Source: Ascidia mentula (Eukaryota; Chordata; Ascidiacea; Phlebobranchia; Ascidiidae). Taken from it: 64,000 nt of DNA. Under the pieces are notes generated by a model, which was given only the letters and a program-made list of their open reading frames with translations, was not told the origin of the DNA and ran no database searches. Made by a program: the position numbers and the translations under genes. Below are positions 22,304 to 35,166 of the stretch, in pieces (positions within the stretch are counted from its first letter, which is position 1; the number at the start of each line of letters is the position of its first letter). Where the stretch lies: the NCBI GenBank assembly GCA_947561715.1, contig OX387201.1:20846001-20910000 (forward strand), given 5' to 3'.

Positions 22304-25300
22304 TTACAGACAGTGATATCTGCATGTTATAGGAATATCGTTTTTTTGACACTGTTTTATCCAAGTTGCCACACAGTTGGAATGTCCCCCGAAACAACAG
22401 CCTTGACAATATGTGTGGAGTCCGCGCACTTGAAGCTGACAGTAGAAACACGTGACTGGTTTGTTTTTGTGTTCCGCATCAATGCGTCTGTCACATGACC
22501 AGGGGTTACTCTGGGGCATTCGTTGTTGGCAGACTTGGCAGCCCAGAGTGAAAGTTGAAGAGGATGAGAGAGATTGGATTGCAGGAACTCGGCTCATTTT
22601 TACAACCTGAACGAAAATTACTTTCATCAACAAATGCGAAAAATAGTTTAATCTGATGTCCTGGTGCAAGTTTCAAACTAAAAGTAATTGTATTGGTAAT
22701 GGCATAACATAAAATAAAAACTAAAAAATTAACAAGAAAAGAATTAACTGCAAATGGAAACAAAACATACAGTAGTTATTCCACCTGAGCATGTTGTATC
22801 CATAACCTGTTCTTTGCCAACAAATCAAGGTAGGAGTTTTGCCAATGATCAACTGTCTCAACATCAATAGGAAGGTTATATGTGGATGGATAGGATGACA
22901 TTGCAAGCAGCATACACACTGGACTTTGCACATCATTCATTCCAGCAAAAATCTGAAAATACATTGAATACAACACATGTAGCATGTTGAGACCTGTGAA
23001 TGTTTTGAGAAAATAATAAAATAAATTCAACACAAGAACTATTTTTGAGTGAATAAACATTCTTGTAAAGACTTTTTGCCTATGTACAAGCAGTTGGCAG
23101 ATTATTTTATCTCATTGTCTGGTAAGTGTTAGTTCTGTTGTTTCAAAATATGCTGTTGATAAATTGTTGTATTTCTTTGTCAATTTTTGAAAATGCAATG
23201 TTTTGTCGGAATGTTTTGAACTGCACAAACTCACTCTAATTGCTGACAGGCAATCTCTTCTTTAATTGAATCGAGTGGAGCCGGCCAGAGAGTGGGACAC
23301 ACACTGATGACTCCATCTGAGATGTTAAGCTCCTCATCAGCAGGAGATGTTGAGGAAGAAGAATTCATCTCCTTGGTAACGACCTTCTCATGCCACCTCC
23401 CACCGTGAGCAGTCAGGATTCGTTTTTCAGATTCGTTTTCAATGTTCATTCCAGAAGGTGCATCTATTCGACAAAACTTTGATATCGCGTCCAGTTCGAT
23501 GTCCTGAAAAAGACAGGAGATTGTTTCTTACATCTTTCATTACTTAGGGTGTGGTGCAACCTTAAAACTGTGTTCACAGCAACCATATGTTTAGCAACTC
23601 AGAACACTGCGGCCTATCTATCTATATATATCGATCACACCTCTCTGTTGGAACGCTTCAGTTGGAACGAGATATTCGTGCTCAGACAAAAACTCAGCTT
23701 CTGATGTTATTCCACCATAACCAAACCTAAATCATTAAACTAGATTACAGACTATAATTTCCACTACATGTTTTAATTTTGGACATCTTGGTGTTTAATT
23801 GTAGATAACACCGTGAATTTTGTTGCGGATGCAGCAACAGGAAAGCATGATAATATATTCTTTTACTAGTTTTTTGCACAATTGTGTTGCAACAAACTTT
23901 GCATGATTTTATATTTGAGAATAATATCTCTAAACTACCCGGGATCATCATCTGTCATGTAGAGATCAGGTTCTGATTGTCGTCCCCGAGCGATATCAGT
24001 GAGATAATCTTCTACCTCAAGTCTTCCATCATCAGAACGTTGATCAGCTTCCCCACCATGGATTGCTGAACCATTCAATGCTTGCGAACCATGCAGTTCA
24101 CCCTACAGCAAACACAAACCAGTCATTGTGAGTGGAAGCAATCTTGTTAACATTCATATCCAACGATTAGTGATAATCAATATTTGCCATGCCATGTTAT
24201 GAACAAATACTGGTTTAACTTTAGAAAATCATTTTGTTTTTAAAAAAACCATGGTCACAAGAATCCTTCGAATCCACCCCCATAAAAAAACATGGCATAA
24301 TTATATATATTCCTACAACTGTCTGCATACCATGCATTTCGCAACTACTTATAAGGTGAAGATCTGTAACAAATGTTTATTAGCACATATTACGTCACTA
24401 AAACCACCTCACCTTTTTCACATTGAGTGAGTGCCTTTTGTTTTTTGCCTCTGCTTTTTCCAACTTTTCTGAAACTTCAGGTTGTGATTTGTTCAAATGA
24501 ATCTCTTTGTTGAAAAACACTCCAAGCAATTTCCACGTGCGAGCAACATTACAGAATCCACCTTTTAAAGCAACATCAGAGTTGTGCAAGCAAAGCTCTT
24601 CGAAAGTCATTTTTGTCCCACTTCCATCTAAAACATAGTTTTTCGCAACAAACCTAAATTGGTTAAGAGTTAATTGCTCTACAACAGAGTCTGTCATAGT
24701 GGGATAATCATCAAAGTCAGAACTTGGTTTTTAATCAGACTTGGTGCTTGAAAATATTCTGAATTTTGATCTGGAATTAAGAAAGTTGTTTTATCTTTGA
24801 AATGCAACTGGTGAAGAAGGACTGGAAATACTCAAACCGTCCAAATCAATCACGTCTTTTGATCCAGTCTTCCATCCAAATATTGTTGGTAATTTTGAAG
24901 CAGAACCAGTGGGACTCTGTGCCCTGGGTGTTGATGCTGTGGCGTGACTTGCGTGGGCGATATGACCACATGAGCTGATGGCAAGTCCACTACTCATGGC
25001 CTGCTTAGCTGGACAAGAAGCGTCAAGTAATGAATGCATCATGAGACGGCCATCTTTCGAACATGACAAAATAAAATTTGGATCTGACTTTTTCCAAACT
25101 ATTCCAGAGGGGCTGTCTGTGTGATCCTTAAAATATGTTTAGTTCATTCTTTAAACAGAAAAATAATCAAAAAACAAATGGTTGTTTGATACAACTACAA
25201 TTATAATTCATACCTGGAAATGAGCAAATGGGACATATTTCCTATGCAGATGCCAAATGTTCACGCTGAATTCAAGCATCATAGATATAGTAGCAAGTTG

Positions 25301-27282
25301 CTCTGGATGGTGGGGTCTCCATTTAACCGAAGCTACGGACGACATGGTTGGAACATTGTTTATTTCTTTCTCCCTGTTGTTTTCAATCGACCAAACCTGG
25401 AATGTGACAAGTGCAAACATTGGAAAACAATATTTAACACGGACAATGATTAGATCCGTTACCAGAAATGACACGAAAAGCACCTTTCACAGATGCAAAA
25501 ACAGAGTTGAAAACTTATTCGTGTTATTACAATCACTCACCTTAACCATGTTATCACGCCCTCCAGTGGCAAGAGTCATTTTATGATCTGGATCAGGGTG
25601 CCAGTCGAGAGTATACACAGATCCCTTGTGTGCGATAAACTGGTGAACGTAACCTGTAGGTCGCCTGTAATCCCATATCTAGTAACAACAACAACCAAAA
25701 TTAACATGAAAACTTTTGGTGCAATATTCTAATTTGGTCTCACTAAAATGCTGAGTTTGCATTTAAACTGAGAACATTTTTAGTATCACAAGCACTGGTT
25801 TACTGTTTCACTGGAAGGACATACCAACTATTTCAAAAAAACTACATTTTGAATTGGTTTCATATGTTACAATATAACAGTGAGGGGATTTAAAAAAATC
25901 AATTTATTGTAAGATTCCTTGAGTCGGTTTGAGTTGTTTTATTTATTCCATGACATCCATGTGTTTCTGGCATTATTGTTTTATTATATTTCCATGGTAA
26001 CATGTTCACAACATGACAGCATTAAATATCCAGATTCAGTCGAAAATTGGCTGCAGGTATTTTTGTATAAGTTAGCACACCCCTAAAACTTACTTGTACA
26101 TAACCATTATCGAAGCTAGCAGCAAAAATAAAATATTCATGAGGATTGAACTGAACACTTCTCACGCCATCAGCTTTGCTTTGAAACGTGTAGGTACTTT
26201 CCCTTCTCCTCAAATCAAACAGCTTCATCGTTCCGTCCTTTAAAAAACAAATGATACAATATGGCTTCTAAGCTTGTTATTTGAATAAACACATATTTTT
26301 ATAAACTTTACACTCTGCTTTGACTTGTTTGCAGCCAAAAGCAAAATATCACTTGTGATGCATATATTTTCTTACAGAAAAATGTACATGCTCTGCTCCT
26401 GTAAGAAGTGTTACAAGTTACATTGGGCACGAAAATAAACTTTAACGAACAAGATTTGCTGATTGCGAAAAAGGCTTGTGTCATATGACAATGCAAATTT
26501 AAAAAACTTGTCTAACGGTCTTGACAGGTCCCATCTACATAAGAAACACATTTTTATTTCAAAACCACCCATATATAAAACACCTGTGATCCACTTAGCA
26601 AAAGATTTCCTTCTGAGTTGTGAAACGAAACTTTGGTGACCGTGCGACGATGTTCAGACAATATAGCGAGCTTCTTCTCACGACCAGGAGTGTTTAAATC
26701 CCAAGCTACAACCGCTCCATTAGTAGCAGCAGTTGCGATCAAATTTTAATCCACGGGACTCCAACCCACGTCAGAACAACTCATGTTCAAACCCTGAAAT
26801 GAAAAAACAAGACATTTTAATTAATTGTGTGTGTGTGAACTAATTATGCTGATGAACAGCAATTGTAATCTTGAAAAATTAGGTTAAGAATGCAGCCACA
26901 GGTAAAAGCTAATTTGATTTCAATAACTTATGATGTATTATTTTGTTGGGTGGTAACTGGCTTTGGCCAGTCATGAGTAAAGAAAAATACCAATATTCCT
27001 CCCTTAAAAATACAACAGCAATTGCAAAAACCTACACTTATAACATGAAACGAAACACAATCAGCACTATCAAACTTAGTGGCACACATTAATTCCATCG
27101 GAGCAAACCTGTTTTCTTCCAACATGAAGATTAAGGTGCTCGCTGAAACCATTAACCTCATCAACATGATAATCTTTCAACAGAGACCTTCCAGCGATGA
27201 CCACTTTACTGTTGTCCTTACTGAGGCAAAGTGCATTCACTGCTGTTCCAACATCTATTGAAACGGCTTTGTTTCTCTTCAT
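22304..27282 (-). CDS. WDR24: WDR24, GATOR2 complex subunit (one in-frame stop in exon 2)
   Basis: Exons, 5' to 3' on the minus strand: 27109-27282, 26584-26793, 26094-26237, 25541-25678, 25214-25396, about 24838-25126, a short exon near 24750, an exon down to 24413, 23939-24102, 23639-23726, 23235-23503, 22785-22993, 22304-22606. The first five encode WD40 repeats (LNLHVGRK, ATAATNGAVVAWDL, MKLFDLRRRES, ATGGRDNMVK). The end is the family's cysteine-rich zinc/RING-like domain (CQVCQQRM...CFYC...YCQGCCFGGH). WDR24 belongs to GATOR2, which passes amino-acid signals to mTORC1 at lysosomes. Odd points: a TAA at 26746-26748 interrupts exon 2 in frame; the junction of 23235 with 22993 is one base out of phase; the 24.70-24.84 kb stretch needs two very short introns (about 65 and 50 nt) or two compensating indels. 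Identification is secure; functionality of this copy is not. Confidence 0.9.
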
Positions 27283-28563
27283 AATTTCAAGTTTTCCGAT
27301 GAAATATGCAGTGTTTTATATTTAATATCACTTCCACAACACATAAGCACTTTGGTTTACAGAAGACAAGGTCATGAAATTTATTGTATATTTAAAGAAC
27401 AACACACTGGCTCTGTTTGCCTTTGCAAATTTTTGATAAAATTACACAATAACAACAATTATTCCAATCCGACCCAGAAAAACCATTTAAGCGCAGATGC
27501 AAAGGTGATTTTTCACAGATAAAGAAACCTGCTTACGGTTAACTACATAAGTACTGTAGCAGCAAGTTCTTAAACAAACTAATTCCCGAGAAAATGTAAA
27601 CAAAACAAATTCGTCTCTTGCACGCTTCAGTGATTTTCCAACACGATAACTTTTCTGGAAAATACTTTTACACCTGGTCACAAAGTTTTTTCCAAACTTG
27701 ATCCACATATAAACCTATGCAACATAGAAATCTGTGCGAATATTAACGCTACGATTTCGTGTAGTATTTCAAGTTAAATTTACAAACAAAAATAACAGAT
27801 GGTGGCCCTGTTTACACCTAATCATTAAAATTTGCTCGGAATTCTGTTTTACACAGACTTATACGTGGATCAAGTTTGGAAAAAACTTTGTTACCCAGTG
27901 TAGTAGCATTTTCCAACTGTTCTAATGCTGATTGCTGACTTGCAATAATTACCTAATTTTTTTTTGTACACACAAAATAGGCAGATTGAATCAAGTTGAT
28001 ATACATTTTGCATGAACGAGCAATATTCTATATTACAAATATTCGGTTGGAAGCCAACAATTTATTGTAGTAAAGCTACTCGATTTCTACAAAACCTTAA
28101 GTTAAATATGCATATGTCTAACTTTGTCAAACATTCTTTACTAAGTACACACGATGCAATTATGAGTAAAAAAATATTACATCAGTGGAAGAATCTGGGA
28201 TGTTCACAGTTTTATAAATCTCACAAAACGTGTCACTTCAAAAGAAAATGTAAGAACATAAAAAAACAGCATCGTATCTTTCACATAATACAGGAAGCAT
28301 GCAAATTTTCACAGTGAAATATTTACAAACTACACGAACTTGTCGCGCAACTGCATACAATGTTTATAACCTGACAAGAAAAGAAAAACAGGAAAATGTT
28401 GTTCTAAAATAAGTAAAACAAAGGAACAGAAAAGTTTTATTTGTTTGCAGAAACTTTTCTGTTGGCCGGGGAAATCGAACGTGCTCTCATCGTCCGGTGA
28501 ACAGCTCTGAAAAAATCCACATTTCAGTGTTCCTGTATTTTAACGTACACTACGAGGCATTTC
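27283..28563. other. Intergenic DNA between WDR24 and the ANKAR-like gene
   Basis: No gene recognised. An inverted pair of about 65 bases (27645-27712 and 27858-27920, roughly 80 percent matching around GTGGATCAAGTTTGGAAAAA) flanks ~145 bases and may be a decayed inverted-repeat element. WDR24's promoter should lie in the right half of this gap's left side, but no TATA box stands out. Confidence 0.35.
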
Positions 28564-31500
28564 CTACCCGTTAACATATAAGTTGTTTCCCCTCGTTTGC
28601 GCTGTTTGAGGTCTTGACGGCCCTGAATAAAGAAAGCTTGATATTTTTATGATTGAAACAAACCCCAGAACTTTTGCTGCATGAAAGCTTGAGTCTAAGA
28701 TCAGTAGAAATGTACGTTAACACAAATTGTAACGAACTTACTCCTCTTTTCTTTAACAATCGGCAAACCGATGGTCGCCTGTCGTTTAAACTCGGCTACA
28801 AACTCATCAGACACTTTTCCATCTTCACCCAAATTATCCGTAAGAGTGACGTAAAGGCCTTCAGTCGCTCTACATGACGTCATCAACTCTCTGCTCGCCG
28901 TTCGGTTGAAAGATAAATATCCTAAAAATGTCAACATAAAGTTTAAACCACGTGGAAATAGATAAATGTCAATATAATACATAAGGTAATAGGGAAACCA
29001 AGTGCATGTTTTCCTAAACAATCTCACGTTATTTTGTCACCCGACAACTCCATAGAAATCATATATAGACAGCCAACCTAATGCCTGGGCAGCAGTTTGT
29101 CGAATCAACTGATTCTCCGACTTCACTTTACCAAGAAGTTTCTCCACAGCGCCGCAAGTGACGATGGCTTCAGGAACGCCCGCCCTCGTGTGGGCGAGTG
29201 ACGCAAGATAATCCGCTGTAATACGTCATCATTACGTCATCTTTCTTTCATGTGAAACTACAAATCACCCAAAAAGTCGAATATATATTTCAACACGTAC
29301 CTGCCATTGCCACTACGTCATCGTTGACGTCATCGAGGAAGTTGACGAGCGTAATGACGCCTCTAGCGGAAGATTCGACAAGGGAAGTGTTTGTTATGAT
29401 GCGAGCGAGAACAACCAGCTGTTAAATACACAACTGCTATAACTTAAAACCACTTCCTCCACGCTTTCGTCCCACATAAACCACAAGGTTTAGATTATTG
29501 CATGAGGTTTTAATTCATCTCACAAAGCTTTCTTAGATACAAGATATTTCTTTCCAACTTTACCTGAAAAGCTGCGGTAGTTTTAAAAATCGGATCCTTG
29601 CACCGAAATAAATCCTCAAACGTTATGAGGCTCAAACCACCCAAGCGTGAAATCCGTTGTTGTTGTTGGATTCGGTTGAATGCGAACATGGTTAGAGCGG
29701 ATACTGCTTGTAATTTCACCGCCTTAGAAAGAACAAAACAATTGTTAGTAAAAATTACTTCCAATTCGTTCACACATAAACTATGCACACGCAATTAACT
29801 TTATCGCCAATTATTTGTACGTAAATTTCAATAGAAAGTAAATACCCTGGCTTAAAGCAAGCTTCGCAGATTCAACAGGAGTTGTGGGAAACAAGTAGTA
29901 GAGGTGGGGATTACCCACCCGGTACTATATATTGAGCATTCTTTATTACATCACAAAGGTTTTACAACAAACCCACCATACTGGGCGAGTTGCAGACTTG
30001 CAGAATAATTTCGAATCCGAATCCGTCCAATTCGTTCAGTTTGTCTTCGTTCTCCTGACAACCGCTAACAAGACACGATAAACAATGGAGAAGATCGACC
30101 TTTAGAACAAACATCTTTTGTTTAATCGCGACTCTATGACGTAATTTCTGGCATCGCGTCACCTGCATCTTCTCGTCACGTGACGTTTTCCACACTCTGT
30201 TGACCAGCAGCTCAATGGCGCCCTCTTCGGCAATTGTGAGTTGAGAGTTCTTGTTGTTTATGTGGGGTTCTTGTTGTTTAAGTGAAATAATAATAAACAA
30301 ATTTATCGAAAACAAACTTTAGAAAATTCACTGATTTTACAAACACAAAAAATTGCCTTCAGAAATGCACGTTACAGAGGTAGGAAAAATTGTCACGCAC
30401 CAATGCACATCTGGTTGATAGCGTCCAGTGTTCCCATGACGACTTTCCGACTGGTTTTCTCCAACCTGAGCAACCGGATGAGCGGAGGGATAGTGTTGTC
30501 ACGTGACAAACGCGCCTGACTCGATGAACTTTTCCAGCTCCATGCTGCAACCGCCTGGCCACCTACAAACGAGTCAATACATTCCAGCCATTGACATCAT
30601 AAAATCGTTTTGCTAAAATACTCCGCGAAGAATTTGTTGAGCGACAACTTCCACTGATTGGGATCTTGTGTTTCCTGAAGTCATTTTGTTTTACCGTCAT
30701 ACACTTTTTTGATTTTTAATATTATTCGTTTGTTTTATTTCAAATATCAGAAATAAAGCAACTTTTTACCGATCAACTGAAGCGTGTCGGATTTGCTGAG
30801 TAACATGTCAATTATTTGACTCGTCCCGATTCTGCGAGCAATTGCTCTCTGCTGCTCAGGGTGGTGACCGGCCAACGACCACAGTGCGCATGCGCCGTGT
30901 TCCTTCACCTCATCCGACCAAATCTGTTACGAAAATGACAGTTGATGGAAATCTTTACATTGGGTTGATTAATATTTTTTTTCAAAATGGAAAGGAAAAA
31001 TCAAAAAATGCCGTAAAAGAGTTCCACTAAAAGTCACAAGGTTTCAATAAAAAAATTCTTTAAACTTGACAAACTTGATTTTTGTAACTTCATTCTCTAC
31101 TTACTTGAAACAGACGACACAGAGCGGTCGGAGCTTCTTCTAACGACGCCTCGTGTTGGGCTCCCTGGTTCCCTCTAGTAATGCATCCAACAGCAAGCGC
31201 AGCTTTCATCTGAGCGGGAATGCAATGACCTCGCAATATCGCCACCAGCGGCGCTAAGACTCCGATTTGAACAAACTCGTTCTGCGTGAAATCTTCGGTT
31301 AACTTTTCAACTTTCTGACATTTAGAAAACAACAAAAAAGACCAATTTAATATTTCCATAAATCTTTTGTAAAAACAACACCGGCCAAACAAAATGATTA
31401 CTGCAAGCAATATAAACAACGACTTCACTTCTTGACTGAAAATATTCAGTTCTTCAACAGGTTCAAAATCCCGCAAGTGTGGATTAATATTTATGATCAC

Positions 31501-33575
31501 AATTCACAACAAGCTTCATTCCCACACCCGTTATACCTGGTTGTCATCGCAAACAGCGGCAATCGCGTCAGCAGTCGCCGTCTGAAGCGAATCGTCCTTC
31601 ACCGTGAGAAAATCAACCAGGAACCCGGAAGCTCCACACTCCATAATTCTCCGCTGGATGTCGCCCGCACCACTCGTGTCTCCCCGACAGAGTGAAGCCA
31701 GGGTGTTGATGACGTTGACAAGCACATTCACAACCTGGAACAATACAAGCTGGAAAGTTACAATTACCTCAAATCCCATGGGAAGTATACGACGGACGTG
31801 AGGCATCGGTTTTAAACCAACTGCAATAAATTTAATCCAGAATTCCCCTCCTGTTATTTCTGACTCACGTCAACTTGGAGGAGTTCAACTAACGGCCGGA
31901 TACCACCATGTGCGACGATGCGTGACGCGTTGTCATCCACGTGAGCGAGATCCGAGAGAACGACGGAAGAACGCGATTAAATCTCGCATCTCTCATCCGT
32001 AGATTCCAGATCCTGGTGCTCCGGATCAAGATCGTGGGATGCCATGGGTTTTAACAGAGAAATAAGAGCTGCGAAAAATAGTCCCCGATTGAAAAGAAAC
32101 AAGTCTGACCAATCGACGGCATATTCAATATATTTTACACTTAACTTAATCAAATGCTGTACGATAAGCAGACATTGCACAAATTACATAATTTTTACGC
32201 AAAGTTACTGCAGACATGAACAGAAAACGTGATACATAAAATAGCACCGATAAAATCATGAGGGTTTCCGAGTCAGACACACAATTTCTCTTACGTTTTT
32301 AAGTGATTTTCAGAAAAATACTGAACAGGTATTCAACTACGATTTCTATCCTGACAAAAGTGAAATATTAACCACGTGACTTAACACCTACTTGGAATCG
32401 CGCCAGCGTTCGCAATCTCAACTCTGACGTCATCCTGTTCCGACATGAGGCAAATAACAGAACAAGCGAGTGATCTTAAGGGAGAAGTCGTCTCGTCTTC
32501 CAAATCCTTCCCTAAACCTTCAACACAAATGTTCACTGAGTCCTCGACCACAAAGTTCGATGGTTTGGGATTTCTGGAGTTACAACTTGGACGCCAACCA
32601 CAAACACACACTCAGTGCATCCGCGTAAAGATTTAACGAAGCTTATTGCGGGAATAAAAACGTTGCAGCGACATTTAGCGGCAAACAACACACGTCTTTT
32701 AGTGAGTGCCAGTCAGGTTTAGTGGGTGTTTCGACCATTAGGTCTCATCCGTGCAGCTTTGGGGGCCAGTGACGAAACATCCGGGCGAACACCACGCACA
32801 GTCGCCGGGATAGCTTTAAATTTAATTTATCCGACGAAAAACATGTGCCCACATTGACCACAGTTAAAAACGAACCAGAATCAAGGGACATGGTTCCTGA
32901 CTTGGGTCTTCTTCTTGCGCTCCGGAGCAAATTAACAAGAGGAGGAACTGCATCAGCCGCCAACAGAGGGCGCCAGTAAGTCGGTGTGCGATGAAGCAGA
33001 ACCTCGAGGCAACGAAGCAAAGCGTCTTGGCGGGAAACGAATCGGCATTCCAGCATTTCTTAAATAGAGAATTTGTTTTTTGTGAGGTTGCGATAATGTT
33101 AGGGAATAATAAATAAATTAATTGTCACATTTTCCACACACAGAGTTTCCGACTTATTTCGGAAATAAACAAAATTTTCTCAAAATTACAACATACAACC
33201 GATGGAACCAAAGTTCCTTAAAGAGTCATCCACCCTGCTAATAAATTCACAAATACATACGCAAATACGCAAAAAGCATCTTCAGCGTAATTTCAGTACG
33301 TAATCCTGGTGCTATTACGCAACAATGACGTCACTCACCAACCAAAGATGGCCACACGTTTAAACTTTCCTCGTCAACACCATCCTTCCTCCCCTCCAAA
33401 CTAATCAAATATTTGATGACGTCAGTGTGGTAACTGAGGGCTGCTCTTTGCACGGGACACGGGACCGTCATTGTTGACGTCACGCGATCGCACGGTGGCG
33501 CCAGACTTGATGAGAAATTTGAGGCAATCGAGCGCTCCACTTGAGGCAGCAACGAGCAGTGGTGTAGCGTTGTCC
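28564..33575 (-). CDS. Ankyrin/armadillo repeat protein, ANKAR-like (frame-broken, 5' end not found)
   Basis: Exons on the minus strand: 33339-33575, 32902-33058, 32392-32573, 31869-32068, 31537-31734, 31105-31314, 30770-30924, 30401-30562, 29998-30224, 29564-29722, 29301-29418, 29078-29215, 28742-28921, 28564-28622. Nearly all are GT-AG, and phases match apart from the breaks listed here. The first exon is ankyrin repeat (DNATPLLVAASSGALDCLKF, GATVRSRDVNNDG). The rest is a run of about ten armadillo repeats (SLACSVICLM...AGAIPTLISLL; AVKLQAVSALTMFAF; AAQALG). This order fits ANKAR, a protein of poorly known function. Breaks seen: an extra C near 33465 (ankyrin exon), TAA at 31977-31979 in frame, and an extra A near 30900. 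The family is usually much longer at the N terminus, and upstream exons were not recognised. Confidence 0.72.
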
Positions 33576-33654
33576 CTGTTTCAACAACATTGGTGAAGGC
33601 GCTCGACGTTATATTAAGCAGAAAAAGCCTGATCGGGATTCATGGCAAGGAGAG

Positions 33655-33680
33655 TCAGGGTTCGAACCCCGGTGTGGCAA
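33655..33680 (+). repeat. tRNA-type B-box fragment
   Basis: GTCAGGGTTCGAACCCCGGT matches a pol III B box. The same CCCGGTGTGG ending is found at 38558 (-), 1884 (-) and 53772 (-). No matching A box was found, so it is probably a SINE remnant. Confidence 0.4.
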
Positions 33681-33699
33681 AAAATCAGCAGCTGTTTTT

Positions 33700-34344
33700 C
33701 ATTAAATTCCCATTTTCGTGACGTATTTGTTTCATTGATGACGAAATTAGCAGTGGTTGGATACCGGGTTAGTTTAAATAAGTGCATATACACAGGGATG
33801 AGTCAGACCTAACCCAAATATCGTACGTGGAATGCGCTCCACTCAGATTGTAACAACGTCGCTAGGAATCACACACCTGTTTATATAATAATGTCACTGT
33901 TTCTTTTGAGACCAATTAGAATTGATGACGCAACTCTAGCAATATATGATAAATGTGCGGCAAGTTGAATGTAAAAATAAACTAGGTTGATATGTACTGG
34001 TTAGTACAGTAATTATGGATGTGTGTTAGATCTGCGGATACATGCACGCACTGTTTCATTTTATAAAGTCTTATCAGTGCAGCTGGTGACTGTGGCACTG
34101 GGGCAGCTTGGATACTGTCAGGGACACAGATTTTAACTTTGTGGTGTCTGTGGTGTAAGTGTGCATGGTAGTCTACAAGGTAGCCCAGTGCCACAGTCAC
34201 ACCAAACTGCACTAATGAGACCTTATAGGATGAAATATTGTGTGCAAGTGTCTGCAGTTCTCATGGATTATTATGGCTCTTTACTGCTTGTAAGGAAGAA
34301 ACACATTTTGTGCTTGTTTTGTATTTGGACCGATTCTGTTTGAA
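33700..34344. other. Intergenic DNA, no gene recognised
   Basis: Contains an inverted phrase: GTGACTGTGGCACTGGG at 34086 and CCCAGTGCCACAGTCAC at 34184, a 17-base perfect inverted repeat around ~80 bases. Nothing else could be supported. Confidence 0.4.
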
Positions 34345-34537
34345 GTCAGAATACTGCACTTCATTATAGATTTAAAATTTAAGCTGGTTTAGTGCATTTT
34401 TAAAACCTTATTTTGATAACCCAAACCCCGATTTGCCATTATTTTGCCTAAACATATATGTCTTATTTGCACGTCTTATGCCCGGGACAGATCCCAGTAT
34501 GGAAACTCGTTATCACACGATCATCTCAAATCCACCA

Positions 34538-34728
34538 ACCTGTGATCCACTCAGCAAAACATTTCCATGAGAGTTGTAACACTTTCGTGACCATGTGACC
34601 AACATTCAGACAATATAGCAAGCAAAAAGTGTTTAAATCCCAAGCTACAACCGCTTCATTAGTAGCAGCAGTTGCGGTCAAGTTTACATCCACAGGACTC
34701 CAACCCATGTCAACTCGTGTTTAAGCCC
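34538..34728 (-). pseudogene. Second stray copy of WDR24 exon 2
   Basis: Minus-strand match to 26584-26793 (GWSPVDVNL, ATAATNEAVVAWDLNT), extending further 5' than the copy at 7838-7990. It is internally shortened, with codons missing between NTF and the VTKV block. At the position of the TAA in the WDR24 gene this copy has GTA, so the stop is specific to the main locus. Its right flank shares intron sequence with 7623-7837. Confidence 0.78.
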
Positions 34729-35166
34729 TGAAATGCTAATTACGTGTTAGGACTAACATGCTGATGACCAGGAACTGTGATCATGTCAAATGTTAGGTTT
34801 AGTGAATTATGTCAACTATATGATTTCATTGGGTGATGACTAGCAACATGTTACAACACAAACTTGTTGATGTTTTTTGTTTAAACAAACATTTGCCTGA
34901 ACACTCAGGTTATAGGGTGAGAAATTCTTACCACAAACAAATCAAAGTTTGGGTCAACTTGACATTGTAAATGCAAGTTAAATTATAACCACAATTACTT
35001 TAATCATTATCACAGCTTTGTTTTGACCCCAAACTTATTGTATATATTTTTTTTTATTTTTTTGTTTTTGACTTCATTTTAACACATACCGCAGGTTCAA
35101 GTATTTTCCCATGGATCATCATGAGATCACAAACAAAATAACAGAAATTTGTCGTGTCAGACTTAC

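Noticed and set aside
22160..22498. Plus-strand ORF over the WDR24 3' end
   Set aside because: It is the antisense shadow of the zinc-binding last exon of WDR24.
23063..23125. Plus-strand stretch DFLPMYKQLADYFISLSG opposite WDR24, as an inverted WDR24 exon
   Set aside because: It superficially resembles a WDR24 segment, but the minus-strand exon 22785-22993 already supplies that segment and its phase does not fit.
32745..32901. ORF extension of the ANKAR-like armadillo exon down to 32745
   Set aside because: The phase is right if the exon ends at the GTCAGG donor at 32901. The remaining part includes a dispersed-repeat motif (GGTCTCATCCGTG on the plus strand).
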